Source of the DNA: Candidatus Parabacteroides intestinavium
Lineage (GTDB): Bacteria; Bacteroidota; Bacteroidia; Bacteroidales; Tannerellaceae
Assembly (NCBI GenBank): GCA_019118725.1
Contig: DWYO01000315.1
Location: 1 to 10,018, forward strand
Direction: 5' to 3'
Length of the DNA stretch: 10,018 bases
Part shown: one piece after another, positions 1-8,783 of the stretch
Layout: the number at the start of each line of letters is the position of its first letter
Position numbering within the stretch: position 1 is the first letter of the stretch
Made by a program: the position numbers and the translations under genes
The notes under the pieces: generated by a model
Told to the model about the DNA's origin: nothing
Database searches by the model: none
The model's input: only the letters and a program-made list of their open reading frames with translations

Positions 1-3000
1 ATGAGGCGGCTGCGCACATATCTTATATGTTTAGCGAAGTAGCTGCGATTTATCCTATCACCCCGTCATCTACTATGGCGGAGCATGTAGATGAATGGGC
101 TGCTGCCGGCCGTAAGAACATCTTCGGCGAAACGGTCATGGTACAGGAAATGCAATCAGAAGGTGGTGCTGCCGGAGCTGTTCACGGTTCGTTGCAGGCT
201 GGTGCGTTGACGACTACTTATACGGCTTCTCAAGGTTTGCTCTTGATGATTCCGAATATGTATAAGATTGCAGGTGAGTTGCTGCCTTGTGTATTCCATG
301 TGTCTGCACGTACGTTAGCATCTCATGCTTTGTGTATCTTCGGTGATCACCAGGATGTCATGTCATGCCGCCAGACAGGTTTCGCCATGTTGTGCGAAGG
401 CTCTGTACAAGAGGTGATGGACTTGGCTGGTGTAGCTCATTTGGCTACGTTGAAGTCGCGCGTACCGTTCATCAACTTCTTTGATGGTTTCCGTACATCA
501 CACGAAATCCAGAAAATTGAAAAACTGGATAACGAAGATTTAGCTCCGCTGATCGACCAAGAGGCATTGGCTGATTTCCGTGCTCGTGCCTTGAATCCGA
601 TGAAGCCGGTAGCTCGTGGTATGGCTGAAAACCCGGATCATTTCTTCCAGCATCGTGAAGCTGCTAACTCGTTCTACGAGAAAGTTCCGGCTATAGTAGA
701 GGAATATATGAATGAAATCTCGAAGATCACCGGACGCAAGCATGGCTTGTTCGATTATTATGGAGCCGAAGATGCAGACCGTGTTATTATCGCTATGGGT
801 TCTGTCACTGAAGCTATCCGTGAGACAATTGATTATCTGATGGCGAAGGGCGAAAAGGTAGGTCTGGTAGCTGTTCACTTGTATCGTCCGTTCTCTGCTA
901 AACATTTCTTGGCAGCTGTGCCTAAGACTGCTAAGCGTATTGCCGTACTTGACCGTACGAAAGAACCGGGTGCTAATGGCGAACCGCTTTACTTGGATGT
1001 AAAGGATTGCTTCTATGGCGTAGAGAATGCTCCGCTTATTGTAGGCGGACGTTATGGTTTGGGTTCAAAGGATACAACTCCGGCTCAGATTTTGTCTGTA
1101 TATGAAAACTTGTCTCTCCCGATGCCGAAAAACCAGTTCTCAATCGGTATTGTAGATGACGTTACTTTCACTTCGCTTCCTAAGAAAGAGGAGATCGCAC
1201 TGGATTCGGACGGTATGTTCGAAGCTAAGTTCTATGGCTTGGGTGCTGATGGTACAGTAGGTGCCAATAAGAACTCGGTAAAGATTATCGGTGATAACAC
1301 CAACAAGTATTGCCAGGCATACTTCGCATACGACTCGAAGAAGTCGGGAGGTTTCACTTGCTCGCACTTGCGCTTCGGGGATCATCCGATCCGTTCGACT
1401 TATTTGGTGAATACGCCTAACTTCGTGGCGTGTCACGTTCAGGCTTACCTCCACATGTATGATGTGACACGTGGTTTGCGTAAGAACGGTACATTCTTGT
1501 TGAATACCATCTGGGAAGGCGAAGAGCTGGCGAAGAACTTGCCGAACAAGGTTAAGAAGTATTTCGCACAAAATAATATTACGGTTTACTATATCAACGC
1601 TACTAAGATTGCACAGGAAATAGGTTTAGGCAATCGTACTAACACTATCCTGCAATCAGCATTCTTCCGTATCACGGGCGTTATTCCGGTAGACTTGGCT
1701 GTAGAGCAGATGAAGAAATTCATCGTGAAGTCTTACGGTAAGAAGGGTGAAGATGTAGTGAACAAGAATTACGCTGCCGTAGACCGTGGTGGTGAATACC
1801 ATCAATTGACGGTTGACCCGGCATGGGCTAACCTCGAAGTGGAAGCTCCGGCTGCTAACAATGATCCGGCATTCATCAACGAAGTGGTTCGTCCAATCAA
1901 TGCGCAGGATGGTGATTTGCTTCCGGTATCTGCTTTCAAGGGTATCGAAGATGGTACTTGGTATCAGGGTACCGCTAAATACGAAAAGCGCGGTGTAGCT
2001 GCATTCGTACCGGTTTGGAACAGCGAGAACTGTATCCAGTGTAATCAGTGTGCGTATGTATGTCCTCACGCAGCTATCCGTCCGTTCGTATTGGATGAAG
2101 AAGAAAAGAAGAATGCACCGGAATTTGCGACTATCGCGGTGAAGGCTCCGGCTACGATGAAGGGCATGGCGTTCCGTATGCAGGTGGACGTTATGGACTG
2201 CTTGGGTTGTGGTAACTGTGCGGATGTATGTCCGGGCTTCAAGGGAAACAAGGCATTGTCTATGGTTCCGTTGGAAGGTCAGTTGGCTGAAGCTGACAAT
2301 TGGACATATTGCGTAGATAACGTGAAGAGCAAACAGAACTTGGTGGATGTGAAGTCTAACGTGAAGAATTCTCAGTTTGCTACACCATTGTTTGAGTTCT
2401 CAGGCGCTTGCTCAGGTTGTGGCGAGACTCCTTATGTGAAGTTGATTTCTCAGCTCTTTGGCGACCGTCAGATGGTGTCGAACGCTACAGGTTGCTCTTC
2501 TATCTATTCGGGTTCTGTTCCTTCTACTCCGTACACGACCAACGAAAAGGGTCATGGTCCGGCATGGGCTAACTCGTTGTTCGAGGACTTCTGCGAGTTC
2601 GGTTTAGGTATGGAATTGGCTAACGAAAAGATGCGTGCGCGTATTCAGAAGGCGATGGAAGATGCTATCGCTTATGAAGGTACTCCGGCTGAATACAAAG
2701 AAGTATTCCAGGCTTGGATTGAGAATCAGAATGACGCTGACAAGACAAAAGAATTGGCAGAGCAGATTATCCCGATGGTTGAGGCTTCGAAGGATAAATG
2801 CCCGGCTTGTGCTACAATCGCTGGCTTGTCTCAATTCTTGGTTAAGCGTTCACAATGGATTATCGGTGGTGACGGTGCTTCTTACGATATCGGTTACGGT
2901 GGTTTGGATCATGTAATCGCATCTGGTAAGAACGTGAATATCCTTGTATTGGATACTGAAGTTTATTCAAATACGGGTGGTCAGTCTTCTAAGGCAACTC

Positions 3001-3515
3001 CGCTGGGAGCTATCGCGAAGTTCGCTGCTTCGGGTAAGCGTGTTCGTAAGAAAGACCTTGGTTTGATGGCTACGACTTACGGGTATGTATATGTCGCTCA
3101 GATTGCGATGGGCGCAGATCAGGCTCAGACATTGAAGGCGCTTCGCGAGGCAGAAGCATACGACGGTCCTTCTTTGATTATCGCTTATGCTCCTTGTATC
3201 AACCACGGTTTGAAGAAGGGTATGGGCAAGTCTCAGGCTGAAGAAAAGGCTGCCGTTGAGTGCGGTTACTGGCACTTGTGGCGTTACAATCCGGCTCTTG
3301 AGGCTGAAGGCAAGAATCCGTTCTCTTTGGATAGCAAAGAACCGGATTGGAGCAAGTTCCAGGACTTCTTGAAGGGTGAAGTTCGTTTCGCTTCTGTCAT
3401 GAAGCAATATCCGACGGAAGCTGCCGAACTCTTCAAAGCTGCTGAAGACAACGCTAAATGGCGTCTGCGTAGCTACAAACGTCTGGCTGCTGAAGACTGG
3501 AGCGTAGAGGATTAA
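1..3515 (+). CDS. nifJ: Pyruvate:ferredoxin (flavodoxin) oxidoreductase, 5'-partial
   Basis: This enzyme oxidatively decarboxylates pyruvate with CoA to acetyl-CoA and CO2, passing electrons to ferredoxin or flavodoxin in the cytoplasm; in anaerobes it is the main link from glycolysis to acetate, butyrate or hydrogen metabolism. The frame is already open at base 3 and reads EAAAHISYMFSEVAAIYPITPSS, the usual N-terminus of the family, so the ATG at 27 is internal and roughly 10-20 codons are missing upstream. Two ferredoxin-type 4Fe-4S motifs (CxxCxxCxxxCP) lie at 2031-2066 and 2199-2234. The proximal cluster ligands follow: CSGC at 2409-2420, a Cys at 2493 and a late Cys at 3195, with spacing close to the Desulfovibrio africanus enzyme. 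The thiamine diphosphate site is GDGASYDIGYGG from 2868 followed by LDTEVYSNTGGQ. All key residues are intact. The visible 1170 codons fit the usual ~1180-residue single-chain form. A terminator follows, so it is likely monocistronic at its 3' end. Confidence 0.97.
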   Translation, partial: EAAAHISYMFSEVAAIYPITPSSTMAEHVDEWAAAGRKNIFGETVMVQEMQSEGGAAGAVHGSLQAGALTTTYTASQGLLLMIPNMYKIAGELLPCVFHVSARTLASHALCIFGDHQDVMSCRQTGFAMLCEGSVQEVMDLAGVAHLATLKSRVPFINFFDGFRTSHEIQKIEKLDNEDLAPLIDQEALADFRARALNPMKPVARGMAENPDHFFQHREAANSFYEKVPAIVEEYMNEISKITGRKHGLFDYYGAEDADRVIIAMGSVTEAIRETIDYLMAKGEKVGLVAVHLYRPFSAKHFLAAVPKTAKRIAVLDRTKEPGANGEPLYLDVKDCFYGVENAPLIVGGRYGLGSKDTTPAQILSVYENLSLPMPKNQFSIGIVDDVTFTSLPKKEEIALDSDGMFEAKFYGLGADGTVGANKNSVKIIGDNTNKYCQAYFAYDSKKSGGFTCSHLRFGDHPIRSTYLVNTPNFVACHVQAYLHMYDVTRGLRKNGTFLLNTIWEGEELAKNLPNKVKKYFAQNNITVYYINATKIAQEIGLGNRTNTILQSAFFRITGVIPVDLAVEQMKKFIVKSYGKKGEDVVNKNYAAVDRGGEYHQLTVDPAWANLEVEAPAANNDPAFINEVVRPINAQDGDLLPVSAFKGIEDGTWYQGTAKYEKRGVAAFVPVWNSENCIQCNQCAYVCPHAAIRPFVLDEEEKKNAPEFATIAVKAPATMKGMAFRMQVDVMDCLGCGNCADVCPGFKGNKALSMVPLEGQLAEADNWTYCVDNVKSKQNLVDVKSNVKNSQFATPLFEFSGACSGCGETPYVKLISQLFGDRQMVSNATGCSSIYSGSVPSTPYTTNEKGHGPAWANSLFEDFCEFGLGMELANEKMRARIQKAMEDAIAYEGTPAEYKEVFQAWIENQNDADKTKELAEQIIPMVEASKDKCPACATIAGLSQFLVKRSQWIIGGDGASYDIGYGGLDHVIASGKNVNILVLDTEVYSNTGGQSSKATPLGAIAKFAASGKRVRKKDLGLMATTYGYVYVAQIAMGADQAQTLKALREAEAYDGPSLIIAYAPCINHGLKKGMGKSQAEEKAAVECGYWHLWRYNPALEAEGKNPFSLDSKEPDWSKFQDFLKGEVRFASVMKQYPTEAAELFKAAEDNAKWRLRSYKRLAAEDWSVED

Positions 3516-3520
3516 AAATA

Positions 3521-3534
3521 GTCAGGTACCTGAC
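3521..3534. repeat. 14-base perfect palindrome
   Basis: GTCAGGTACCTGAC is a perfect 7+7 inverted repeat starting five bases after the oxidoreductase stop codon and ending 27 bases before the terminator stem. As RNA it could fold only a 5-bp stem with a 4-base GUAC loop, so it is a weak hairpin. It could be a binding site for a dimeric regulator, a minor 3'-end structure, or chance. The sequence shows only the symmetry. Confidence 0.6.
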
Positions 3535-3561
3535 AGCTTATTGATTGTTTTCATAATTGGG

Positions 3562-3595
3562 GCGGGGCTCATCTTCGGATGGGCTCTGCTTTTTT
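3562..3595 (+). terminator. Intrinsic terminator of the oxidoreductase gene
   Basis: A hairpin with arms 3562-3573 and 3578-3589 pairs over about 12 bp (a few are G-U pairs) around the loop TTCG at 3574-3577, closed by C and G to make the very stable C(UUCG)G tetraloop. Six T residues follow directly at 3590-3595. This is a textbook factor-independent terminator for + strand transcription arriving from the oxidoreductase gene 47 bases upstream, and it isolates that gene from the next operon. Confidence 0.9.
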
Positions 3596-3663
3596 GTGTT
3601 TCAAAACGGCTTCTTGGGGTTGTCTGAAGAATTGATCGGTTTCATAAATATGCAACATTCTCT

Positions 3664-3694
3664 TTTGACCTCTTGCTAAAAAAAAGAAGATTTG
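3664..3694 (+). promoter_or_regulatory. Candidate Bacteroidetes-type promoter of the PDZ-mutS2-corA operon
   Basis: TTTG at 3664-3667 and AAGATTTG at 3687-3694 match the Bacteroidetes sigma-ABfr consensus TTTG / TAnnTTTG with one mismatch and a 19-base spacer. The start of transcription would fall near 3701, giving a leader of about 20 bases before the ATG at 3723. The position, just after a terminator and before a run of tightly spaced genes, supports it. A second overlapping box, GAAATTTG at 3696-3703, is badly spaced from the upstream element. The assignment is from pattern match only. Confidence 0.5.
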
Positions 3695-3722
3695 CGAAAT
3701 TTGCACGTGAAAATGTTAGATT

Positions 3723-5156
3723 ATGCGGATTATGAAAAGAATATTATTTGCGGCTTTATTCCTGTTTGTTATCAATATGGTGCTGTGTGCGGCACGTGAT
3801 AAAGTGTGTCGTACAGGTTTTTCTTATGAGATCAGCCAAAGTGTGAATTGGGGGTACGGGATGCCGGTTGTTACGGAGATAACTCCTTATTCGGCTGCCG
3901 AGCGTGCCGGCCTTCAGCTTTACGATATCATTGAGCAGATTGATGGAATCAGCGTATTGGAGATTTCTCCGGAAGAGATTGATATCCTGTTGAATCCGGC
4001 CAACAAGCAGAGTGTCACGTTGGCGGTACGTTCCACCTTTGATTCACAACGTCTGGTGGTGCTTCCTAAAGAGTGCAAATCGGTGAATGCCATTTCGGAG
4101 TCGCAATTGGCCCAAGCTTTCAATATGTATAGTCTGGAAACCACGTATGAGCGGGATTTTGTCTGTCCTTTCACGATTACGGTGACGAATGACAGTGTGG
4201 ATTTCTCTCAGTTCCGGACGTATGCTTTTGCTGATGTGGATCCGGCTAACGAAGAGCTGGAGCATAACATCAACCGCATTATTCGTGCGGAGATGGAGAA
4301 GAAAGGCTTTTCGGCTGATGCGGATAATCCCGACCTGCTGATTCAGACGTTCTATTATTTTGATAAGAATCCGGACTATGTCGGGCCGAATCCGATAAAG
4401 CTGAAGCAATCCGTTTATCGGTATGACTTTACCCATAGCAAGATGCGCCAGTTGCCTTTCCTGGATATCACCGCATCCGAATCTGAAGCCGCCTATCTGT
4501 TGCAATTCGGTATACGCATCATCGATCAGAAATTGCAGAAAGGACGGGTGTTGTGGGAGTGTGAGGCTGATGAGTTGTTGGAAGAGGCATTCCATTTGGA
4601 AAAATATGCGCAGATACATGTCCCGCTGATGTGTATGCAATTCCCTTACGTGAAGAACCAGAAGAATATCCGTTTCCATGTCAAAACCTGTGTCTATAAC
4701 TATACGGGAATTAATTACGACATGGAGCAACTGAACCGGGTCATATCGGTCGATGCCAATTCTCCGGCGTATGCCGCGGGAATCCGTGCTAAAGATGAGA
4801 TAGAGGATATAGAGGGGCAGAGCCTGGCATATAGCGTTGATGAGTTTACGGCGGCCTACCGGCAGTTTGTCATGAATACGATGAAATTTCGTGATGCAAG
4901 CACTCGCTTTACCGATTGTAACGGGTTCAAGCGTTGCATGTATTGGGATACATTCCAATATCCGGAGGTTAATAAGGCCATCCAGAATCCGAATAACCTG
5001 ACGGCATTTGCTTATCTGTATTATTTTGCCCCGTATATTAATCCTACAAGCAATAATGCGATTACTTTCGACATCAAACGGGGAAAAGAGAGCAAGCGGA
5101 TGATCATCCGTCCGACCATCCGGACGGGTATTTCGGTAACTATCCATAATTATTGA
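3723..5156 (+). CDS. Exported PDZ-DUF4136-PDZ protein of unknown function
   Basis: The 477-residue product starts with a basic, then hydrophobic segment (residues 4-22) typical of a signal peptide, probably cleaved after CAA near residue 24; the Cys at 22 has no good lipobox (VLC), so a soluble periplasmic or envelope location is likelier than a lipoprotein. Residues about 31-115 look like a PDZ domain (VVTEITPYSAAERAGLQLYD, then DGISV). Residues about 155-300 resemble DUF4136, with FSQFRTYAFAD at the strand typical of its start and NPDLLIQTFYYFDKN later. A second PDZ-like segment starts near 335 (RVISVDANSPAYAAGIRAKDEI). No protease triad is visible, so this is not an HtrA-type enzyme; a binding or scaffold role at the envelope is inference. 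ATG 3723 and ATG 3732 are both possible starts; the second puts the Lys-Arg pair right after Met. It lies 27 bases before mutS2, probably as first gene of that operon. Confidence 0.85.
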   Translation: MRIMKRILFAALFLFVINMVLCAARDKVCRTGFSYEISQSVNWGYGMPVVTEITPYSAAERAGLQLYDIIEQIDGISVLEISPEEIDILLNPANKQSVTLAVRSTFDSQRLVVLPKECKSVNAISESQLAQAFNMYSLETTYERDFVCPFTITVTNDSVDFSQFRTYAFADVDPANEELEHNINRIIRAEMEKKGFSADADNPDLLIQTFYYFDKNPDYVGPNPIKLKQSVYRYDFTHSKMRQLPFLDITASESEAAYLLQFGIRIIDQKLQKGRVLWECEADELLEEAFHLEKYAQIHVPLMCMQFPYVKNQKNIRFHVKTCVYNYTGINYDMEQLNRVISVDANSPAYAAGIRAKDEIEDIEGQSLAYSVDEFTAAYRQFVMNTMKFRDASTRFTDCNGFKRCMYWDTFQYPEVNKAIQNPNNLTAFAYLYYFAPYINPTSNNAITFDIKRGKESKRMIIRPTIRTGISVTIHNY

Positions 5157-5183
5157 ATATATAAGTTTTTGAGTGTATAAGGT

Positions 5184-7646
5184 ATGTTTTATCCTTCGAA
5201 TTTCGAACAGAAGACGGGCTTTGACAAGATCCGTCTTTTGATTTCAGATAGATGTTTAAGCCCGTTGGGCAAAGAGCGTGTCGCGGATATGACTTTCCTG
5301 ACGGATTATAAAATGATCTGTGACAAGCTGGAACAAGTAGACGAGTTTGTCCGGATCCAGCAAGGGGAAGAGGATTTTCCGGCCAATTATTTTTTTGATG
5401 TACGTTATTCGCTGAAGAGGATTCGTCCGGAAGGAACTTGGCTGGACGAACGGGAGCTGTTCGACTTGAAGCGTTCGTTGCAGACAATCCATGACATCAT
5501 CCGCTTTTTCCGGCCTGCCGGGGAGGAGGAAATCAAATACCCGGCGCTGACCGCCTTGGCGGGGGATATCTTGGTGTTTCCTCAGTTAATCGGCAGGATC
5601 GATACGATATTGGATAAATTCGGGAAAGTAAAAGATAGTGCCTCTCCGGAATTACAGACTATACGGCGGGAGATTACGGTGACAATGAGTAATATATCCC
5701 GTAGCCTGCAATCTATTTTGCGGAGTGCGCAGGGCGAGGGGGTAGTGGATAAGGATGTGACGCCTACGATGCGTGACGGGCGATTGATGATTCCGGTGGC
5801 TCCGGCTTTCAAACGTAAGATTAAGGGAATCGTCCATGATGAGTCGGCTACGGGCAAAACCGTCTTTATCGAACCGGAGGTGGTGGTAGAGGCCAATAAC
5901 CGTATCCGTGAGCTGGAGGGCGAGGAAAAGCGTGAGATTATCCGTATCCTGACAGATTTTACCAACCTGATCCGTCCCGCGGCACCGGATATCCTGCAAT
6001 CTTATGAGTTCCTGGCAGATATCGACTTTATCCGAGCAAAAGCATTGTTTGCCTTGGAAGTGGGAGGAATCCGCCCGATTGTGGAAGATAAACAACAGGT
6101 GGATTGGGCCAGAGCCATACATCCGTTACTTTATCTCTCTTTGAAAAAGCAGCAGAAGGAGGTGGTTCCGCTGGATATCACTTTGACAGACGAGAAACGT
6201 CTGCTGATTATATCCGGACCGAATGCCGGAGGCAAGTCGGTGTGTCTGAAAACTGTAGGTCTGTTGCAGTACATGATGCAATGCGGGTTATTGATCCCTA
6301 TGCATGAACGTTCGCGGATGGGAATTTTTGAGAATCTTTTTATCGATATCGGGGATGAGCAGAGTATCGAAAACGACCTCAGTACCTATTCTTCGCACCT
6401 GACGAACATGAAGTTTTTCGTGAAGAATTGTAACGGAAAGACAATTCTGCTGATTGACGAGTTCGGTAGCGGGACAGAACCGCAGATAGGCGGAGCTATA
6501 GCCGAGGCGTTGCTGCATAGGTTTAACGAACGGCGCAGTTATGGAGTCATAACGACCCATTATCAGAACCTGAAGCATTTCGCAGAAGAGACGCCCGGTG
6601 TGGTGAATGGCGCGATGCTTTATGACCGCCATTTGATGCAGCCCTTGTTTAAGTTGGCTATCGGGAATCCCGGAAGCTCTTTCGCCATCGAGATTGCACG
6701 TAAAATCGGATTGCCGGAGGATGTTATTGCCGAAGCTTCCGAAAAGGTCGGGCAGGATTACATCAATATGGATAAATATTTGCAGGATATTGTCCGGGAT
6801 AAGCGTTATTGGGAAAGCAAACGCCAGAATATCCGCCAGCGTGAAAAAAGACTGGAGGAGGTCATTGCCCGCTATGAGAAAGAACTGAATGAGGTGAATA
6901 GCCAGCGTAAGGAGATTGTCAAGGAGGCTAAGGCTGAGGCAGCGCATATACTTTCTGAAACCAATGCCAAAATCGAGAATACGATTCGTGAAATCAGGGA
7001 GGCTCAGGCCGAGAAAGAGCGAACCAAGCAGGCTCGGGCTGATTTGCAGGAGTTTAAGGAGCGTATGAGCGATAAGCAGGAGGAGGATGACCGCATCGCA
7101 CGGAAGATGGCGAAGCTGAAGGAGCGGAACGAACGGAAGAAGCAGAAACAGAAAGCTCCGGTACAGTTTGACCGTGATGTGATAGAAGTGGGTGATCATG
7201 TGCGCCTCAAAGGACAGACTACCCCCGGTACTGTTTTGGAGGTGCAGGACAAAGAGGCGGTTGTGGCCTTCGGGATGATTAAAAGTATGGTGAAGCTGGA
7301 TCGCTTGGAGAAGGTCAGCAAAGGGCAGATCAAAAGGGATATGCAGAAAAACACCTTTATCAGTGAGCAGACTTCCGACCAGATGCACGAGAAGCGTCTC
7401 CATTTCAAGCAGGAAATTGATGTACGTGGAATGCGGGGTGATGAAGCTTTGCAGACGGTAACTTATTTTATTGATGATGCGATTCAGGTCGGGGCGCAGC
7501 AGGTCCGTATTCTGCATGGGACAGGATCCGGGATTCTTCGTCAGTTGATCCGGGAGTACCTGCGGAGCGTTCCGGGTGTGCGTAGCTTCCATGACGAGCA
7601 TGTGCAGTTCGGAGGTGCCGGCATAACCGTGGTGGAATTGGAATAA
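5184..7646 (+). CDS. mutS2: Endonuclease MutS2 (MutS-family ATPase with Smr domain)
   Basis: MutS2 proteins are cytoplasmic MutS-like dimeric ATPases that lack the mismatch-recognition domain; in different bacteria they have been tied to suppression of recombination and to rescue of collided ribosomes. At 820 residues it is full length for the family. The N-terminus goes straight into the MutS core/lever region with no mismatch-binding domain. Walker A is GPNAGGKS at residues 345-352 and Walker B is LLIDEFGSG with Asp 425 and Glu 426, followed by the TTHYQNLK signature. A long charged coiled coil spans about 531-655, then a small beta-rich region near 661-710 (VGDHVRLKG), then the C-terminal Smr nuclease domain with IDVRG at 745-749 and HGTGSG at 778-783. 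The Smr motif differs from the common HGKGTG, with Thr for Lys. It sits 27 bases after the PDZ gene and 11 bases before corA, suggesting cotranscription. No Shine-Dalgarno site is evident, as usual in Bacteroidetes. Confidence 0.96.
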   Translation: MFYPSNFEQKTGFDKIRLLISDRCLSPLGKERVADMTFLTDYKMICDKLEQVDEFVRIQQGEEDFPANYFFDVRYSLKRIRPEGTWLDERELFDLKRSLQTIHDIIRFFRPAGEEEIKYPALTALAGDILVFPQLIGRIDTILDKFGKVKDSASPELQTIRREITVTMSNISRSLQSILRSAQGEGVVDKDVTPTMRDGRLMIPVAPAFKRKIKGIVHDESATGKTVFIEPEVVVEANNRIRELEGEEKREIIRILTDFTNLIRPAAPDILQSYEFLADIDFIRAKALFALEVGGIRPIVEDKQQVDWARAIHPLLYLSLKKQQKEVVPLDITLTDEKRLLIISGPNAGGKSVCLKTVGLLQYMMQCGLLIPMHERSRMGIFENLFIDIGDEQSIENDLSTYSSHLTNMKFFVKNCNGKTILLIDEFGSGTEPQIGGAIAEALLHRFNERRSYGVITTHYQNLKHFAEETPGVVNGAMLYDRHLMQPLFKLAIGNPGSSFAIEIARKIGLPEDVIAEASEKVGQDYINMDKYLQDIVRDKRYWESKRQNIRQREKRLEEVIARYEKELNEVNSQRKEIVKEAKAEAAHILSETNAKIENTIREIREAQAEKERTKQARADLQEFKERMSDKQEEDDRIARKMAKLKERNERKKQKQKAPVQFDRDVIEVGDHVRLKGQTTPGTVLEVQDKEAVVAFGMIKSMVKLDRLEKVSKGQIKRDMQKNTFISEQTSDQMHEKRLHFKQEIDVRGMRGDEALQTVTYFIDDAIQVGAQQVRILHGTGSGILRQLIREYLRSVPGVRSFHDEHVQFGGAGITVVELE

Positions 7647-7657
7647 ATAGCCGGAAT

Positions 7658-8743
7658 ATGGGACAGAAGGAGATGGCAGGACATGGCAGACATCGTCACC
7701 GGCCGAATAACCGGAGGCTGGCTGAACAGTATGATTATGTGGGCGAGGCACGGCTGGCTACCACGCTTCGCCTGACCTCCTATACTGCCAGTCACGTCCG
7801 TTCGGAAAGCATTCAGCCGGATAAACTTTCCAGTAAAAAACTGTATGCCGATGCGGAAACGCATTGGCTGGAGATTTGCGGACTCTCGGAGGCGGAGGTC
7901 ATCACGCGGATTGTGAAAGAATTCGGCTTCCATAGTTTGGATGCCAAAGATATTCTGACTCCACAGCATGTCGCCAAAGTGGAAATCGAAAACGACCGTA
8001 CGTTGATAGTTTTGAATGTCTGCTATTATGATGAGCGGATGGTGTTGCAGAAAGAGCATGTCGGTTTGCTTCTCGCGCGTAATGTCATCCTTTCTTTTGT
8101 GGAGAGAAATGATTATAAGCTGTTTGATGGCGTGCATCAAGCTATAGCGAATAATCTGTTGGATATCCGCAATCATAATATCAAACAGCTGTTGCTGCAT
8201 CTGTTGAATGCGTTGACCTCCTGTTTGTCTGAAGCTGCTTCCATGACCGAAGAATTGTTGGAGGATATAGAGGATTCGTTGCTGGATGTGTCGGGCTCTG
8301 CGGAGGATATCGGCATTTCCATTCAGCAACGCCGCCGCGACTCGATTACCATACGCCGAAGCACTTTGCCACTGAAGGAGGAATTATCCAAGCTGATACG
8401 TACCTCCGGATATTTTTCTCCGGAGCAGATTCCTTTGTTCAACGATGCAAGCGATCAGGTGCTGTTTGTGTTGCAAACATCGGATATGTGCCGCGAAATT
8501 GTGGATTCGCTGATGGATCTTTATTTCTCAAACAACGATTTGCGTCTGAACTCCATCATGAAACGCCTTACAATTGTCTCTACTATTTTCATTCCTTTGA
8601 CGTTCCTGGCAGGTATATGGGGGATGAATTTTGAGTTCATGCCGGAATTAGACTGGCGCTATGGCTATGCGATGGCATGGCTGGTCATGCTGGTGGCCGC
8701 ATTCCTTTCCTGGCGGTATCTCCGGCGGAAAGGGTGGGATTGA
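7658..8743 (+). CDS. corA: CorA-type magnesium/divalent cation transporter
   Basis: CorA proteins are inner-membrane homopentameric channels for Mg2+ (also Co2+ and Ni2+ in some members). The 361-residue product has the large soluble N-terminal part with a long helical region (LLEDIEDSLLD near 205-215, then RRRDSITIRRSTLPLKEEL), followed by two C-terminal membrane helices at about 303-321 and 336-354. The signature GMN is at residues 322-324 at the end of the first helix, and the periplasmic loop continues FEFMPEL, as in classic members. The C-terminus ends in a short basic tail. The first 20 residues are rich in His and Arg and somewhat longer than in many relatives; Met 6 is an alternative start. 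It starts 11 bases after mutS2 and is probably the last gene of that operon; no convincing terminator was found after it. Confidence 0.95.
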   Translation: MGQKEMAGHGRHRHRPNNRRLAEQYDYVGEARLATTLRLTSYTASHVRSESIQPDKLSSKKLYADAETHWLEICGLSEAEVITRIVKEFGFHSLDAKDILTPQHVAKVEIENDRTLIVLNVCYYDERMVLQKEHVGLLLARNVILSFVERNDYKLFDGVHQAIANNLLDIRNHNIKQLLLHLLNALTSCLSEAASMTEELLEDIEDSLLDVSGSAEDIGISIQQRRRDSITIRRSTLPLKEELSKLIRTSGYFSPEQIPLFNDASDQVLFVLQTSDMCREIVDSLMDLYFSNNDLRLNSIMKRLTIVSTIFIPLTFLAGIWGMNFEFMPELDWRYGYAMAWLVMLVAAFLSWRYLRRKGWD

Positions 8744-8756
8744 TAGGACTGTTCCA

Positions 8757-8765
8757 CCCCCCCCC
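8757..8765. repeat. Run of nine C in the convergent corA / glycosidase gap
   Basis: Nine consecutive C residues lie in the 40-base gap between the two convergent stop codons. Such tracts are prone to slippage and to miscalled length in sequencing. Because it lies outside both reading frames, a length change would not alter either protein. The same gap holds a T run at 8781-8785, but I see no convincing stem before it. Confidence 0.8.
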
Positions 8766-8783
8766 TTCGGAGATTCCTGCTTT

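Noticed and set aside
3596..3663. Possible small gene or RNA between the terminator and the next promoter
   Set aside because: No open frame with a start, no stable hairpin and no RNA-gene features were found in this short stretch.
4044..5147. Minus-strand open frame (about 367 codons) opposite the PDZ gene
   Set aside because: It mirrors a gene with signal peptide and PDZ-like segments; the antisense protein is Arg/Ile-rich with no coherent domain.
6288..7751. Long minus-strand open frame (about 487 codons) opposite mutS2
   Set aside because: It is antisense to a clear, motif-complete mutS2, has no recognisable domain and is rich in Leu/Ile/His as expected from the reverse of a charged coiled-coil gene.
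8732..8759. Hairpin GGGTGG / CCACCC at the corA stop codon as a terminator
   Set aside because: The 6-bp stem has a 16-base loop, overlaps the corA coding end and is followed by C residues and not by T, so it does not make an intrinsic terminator.
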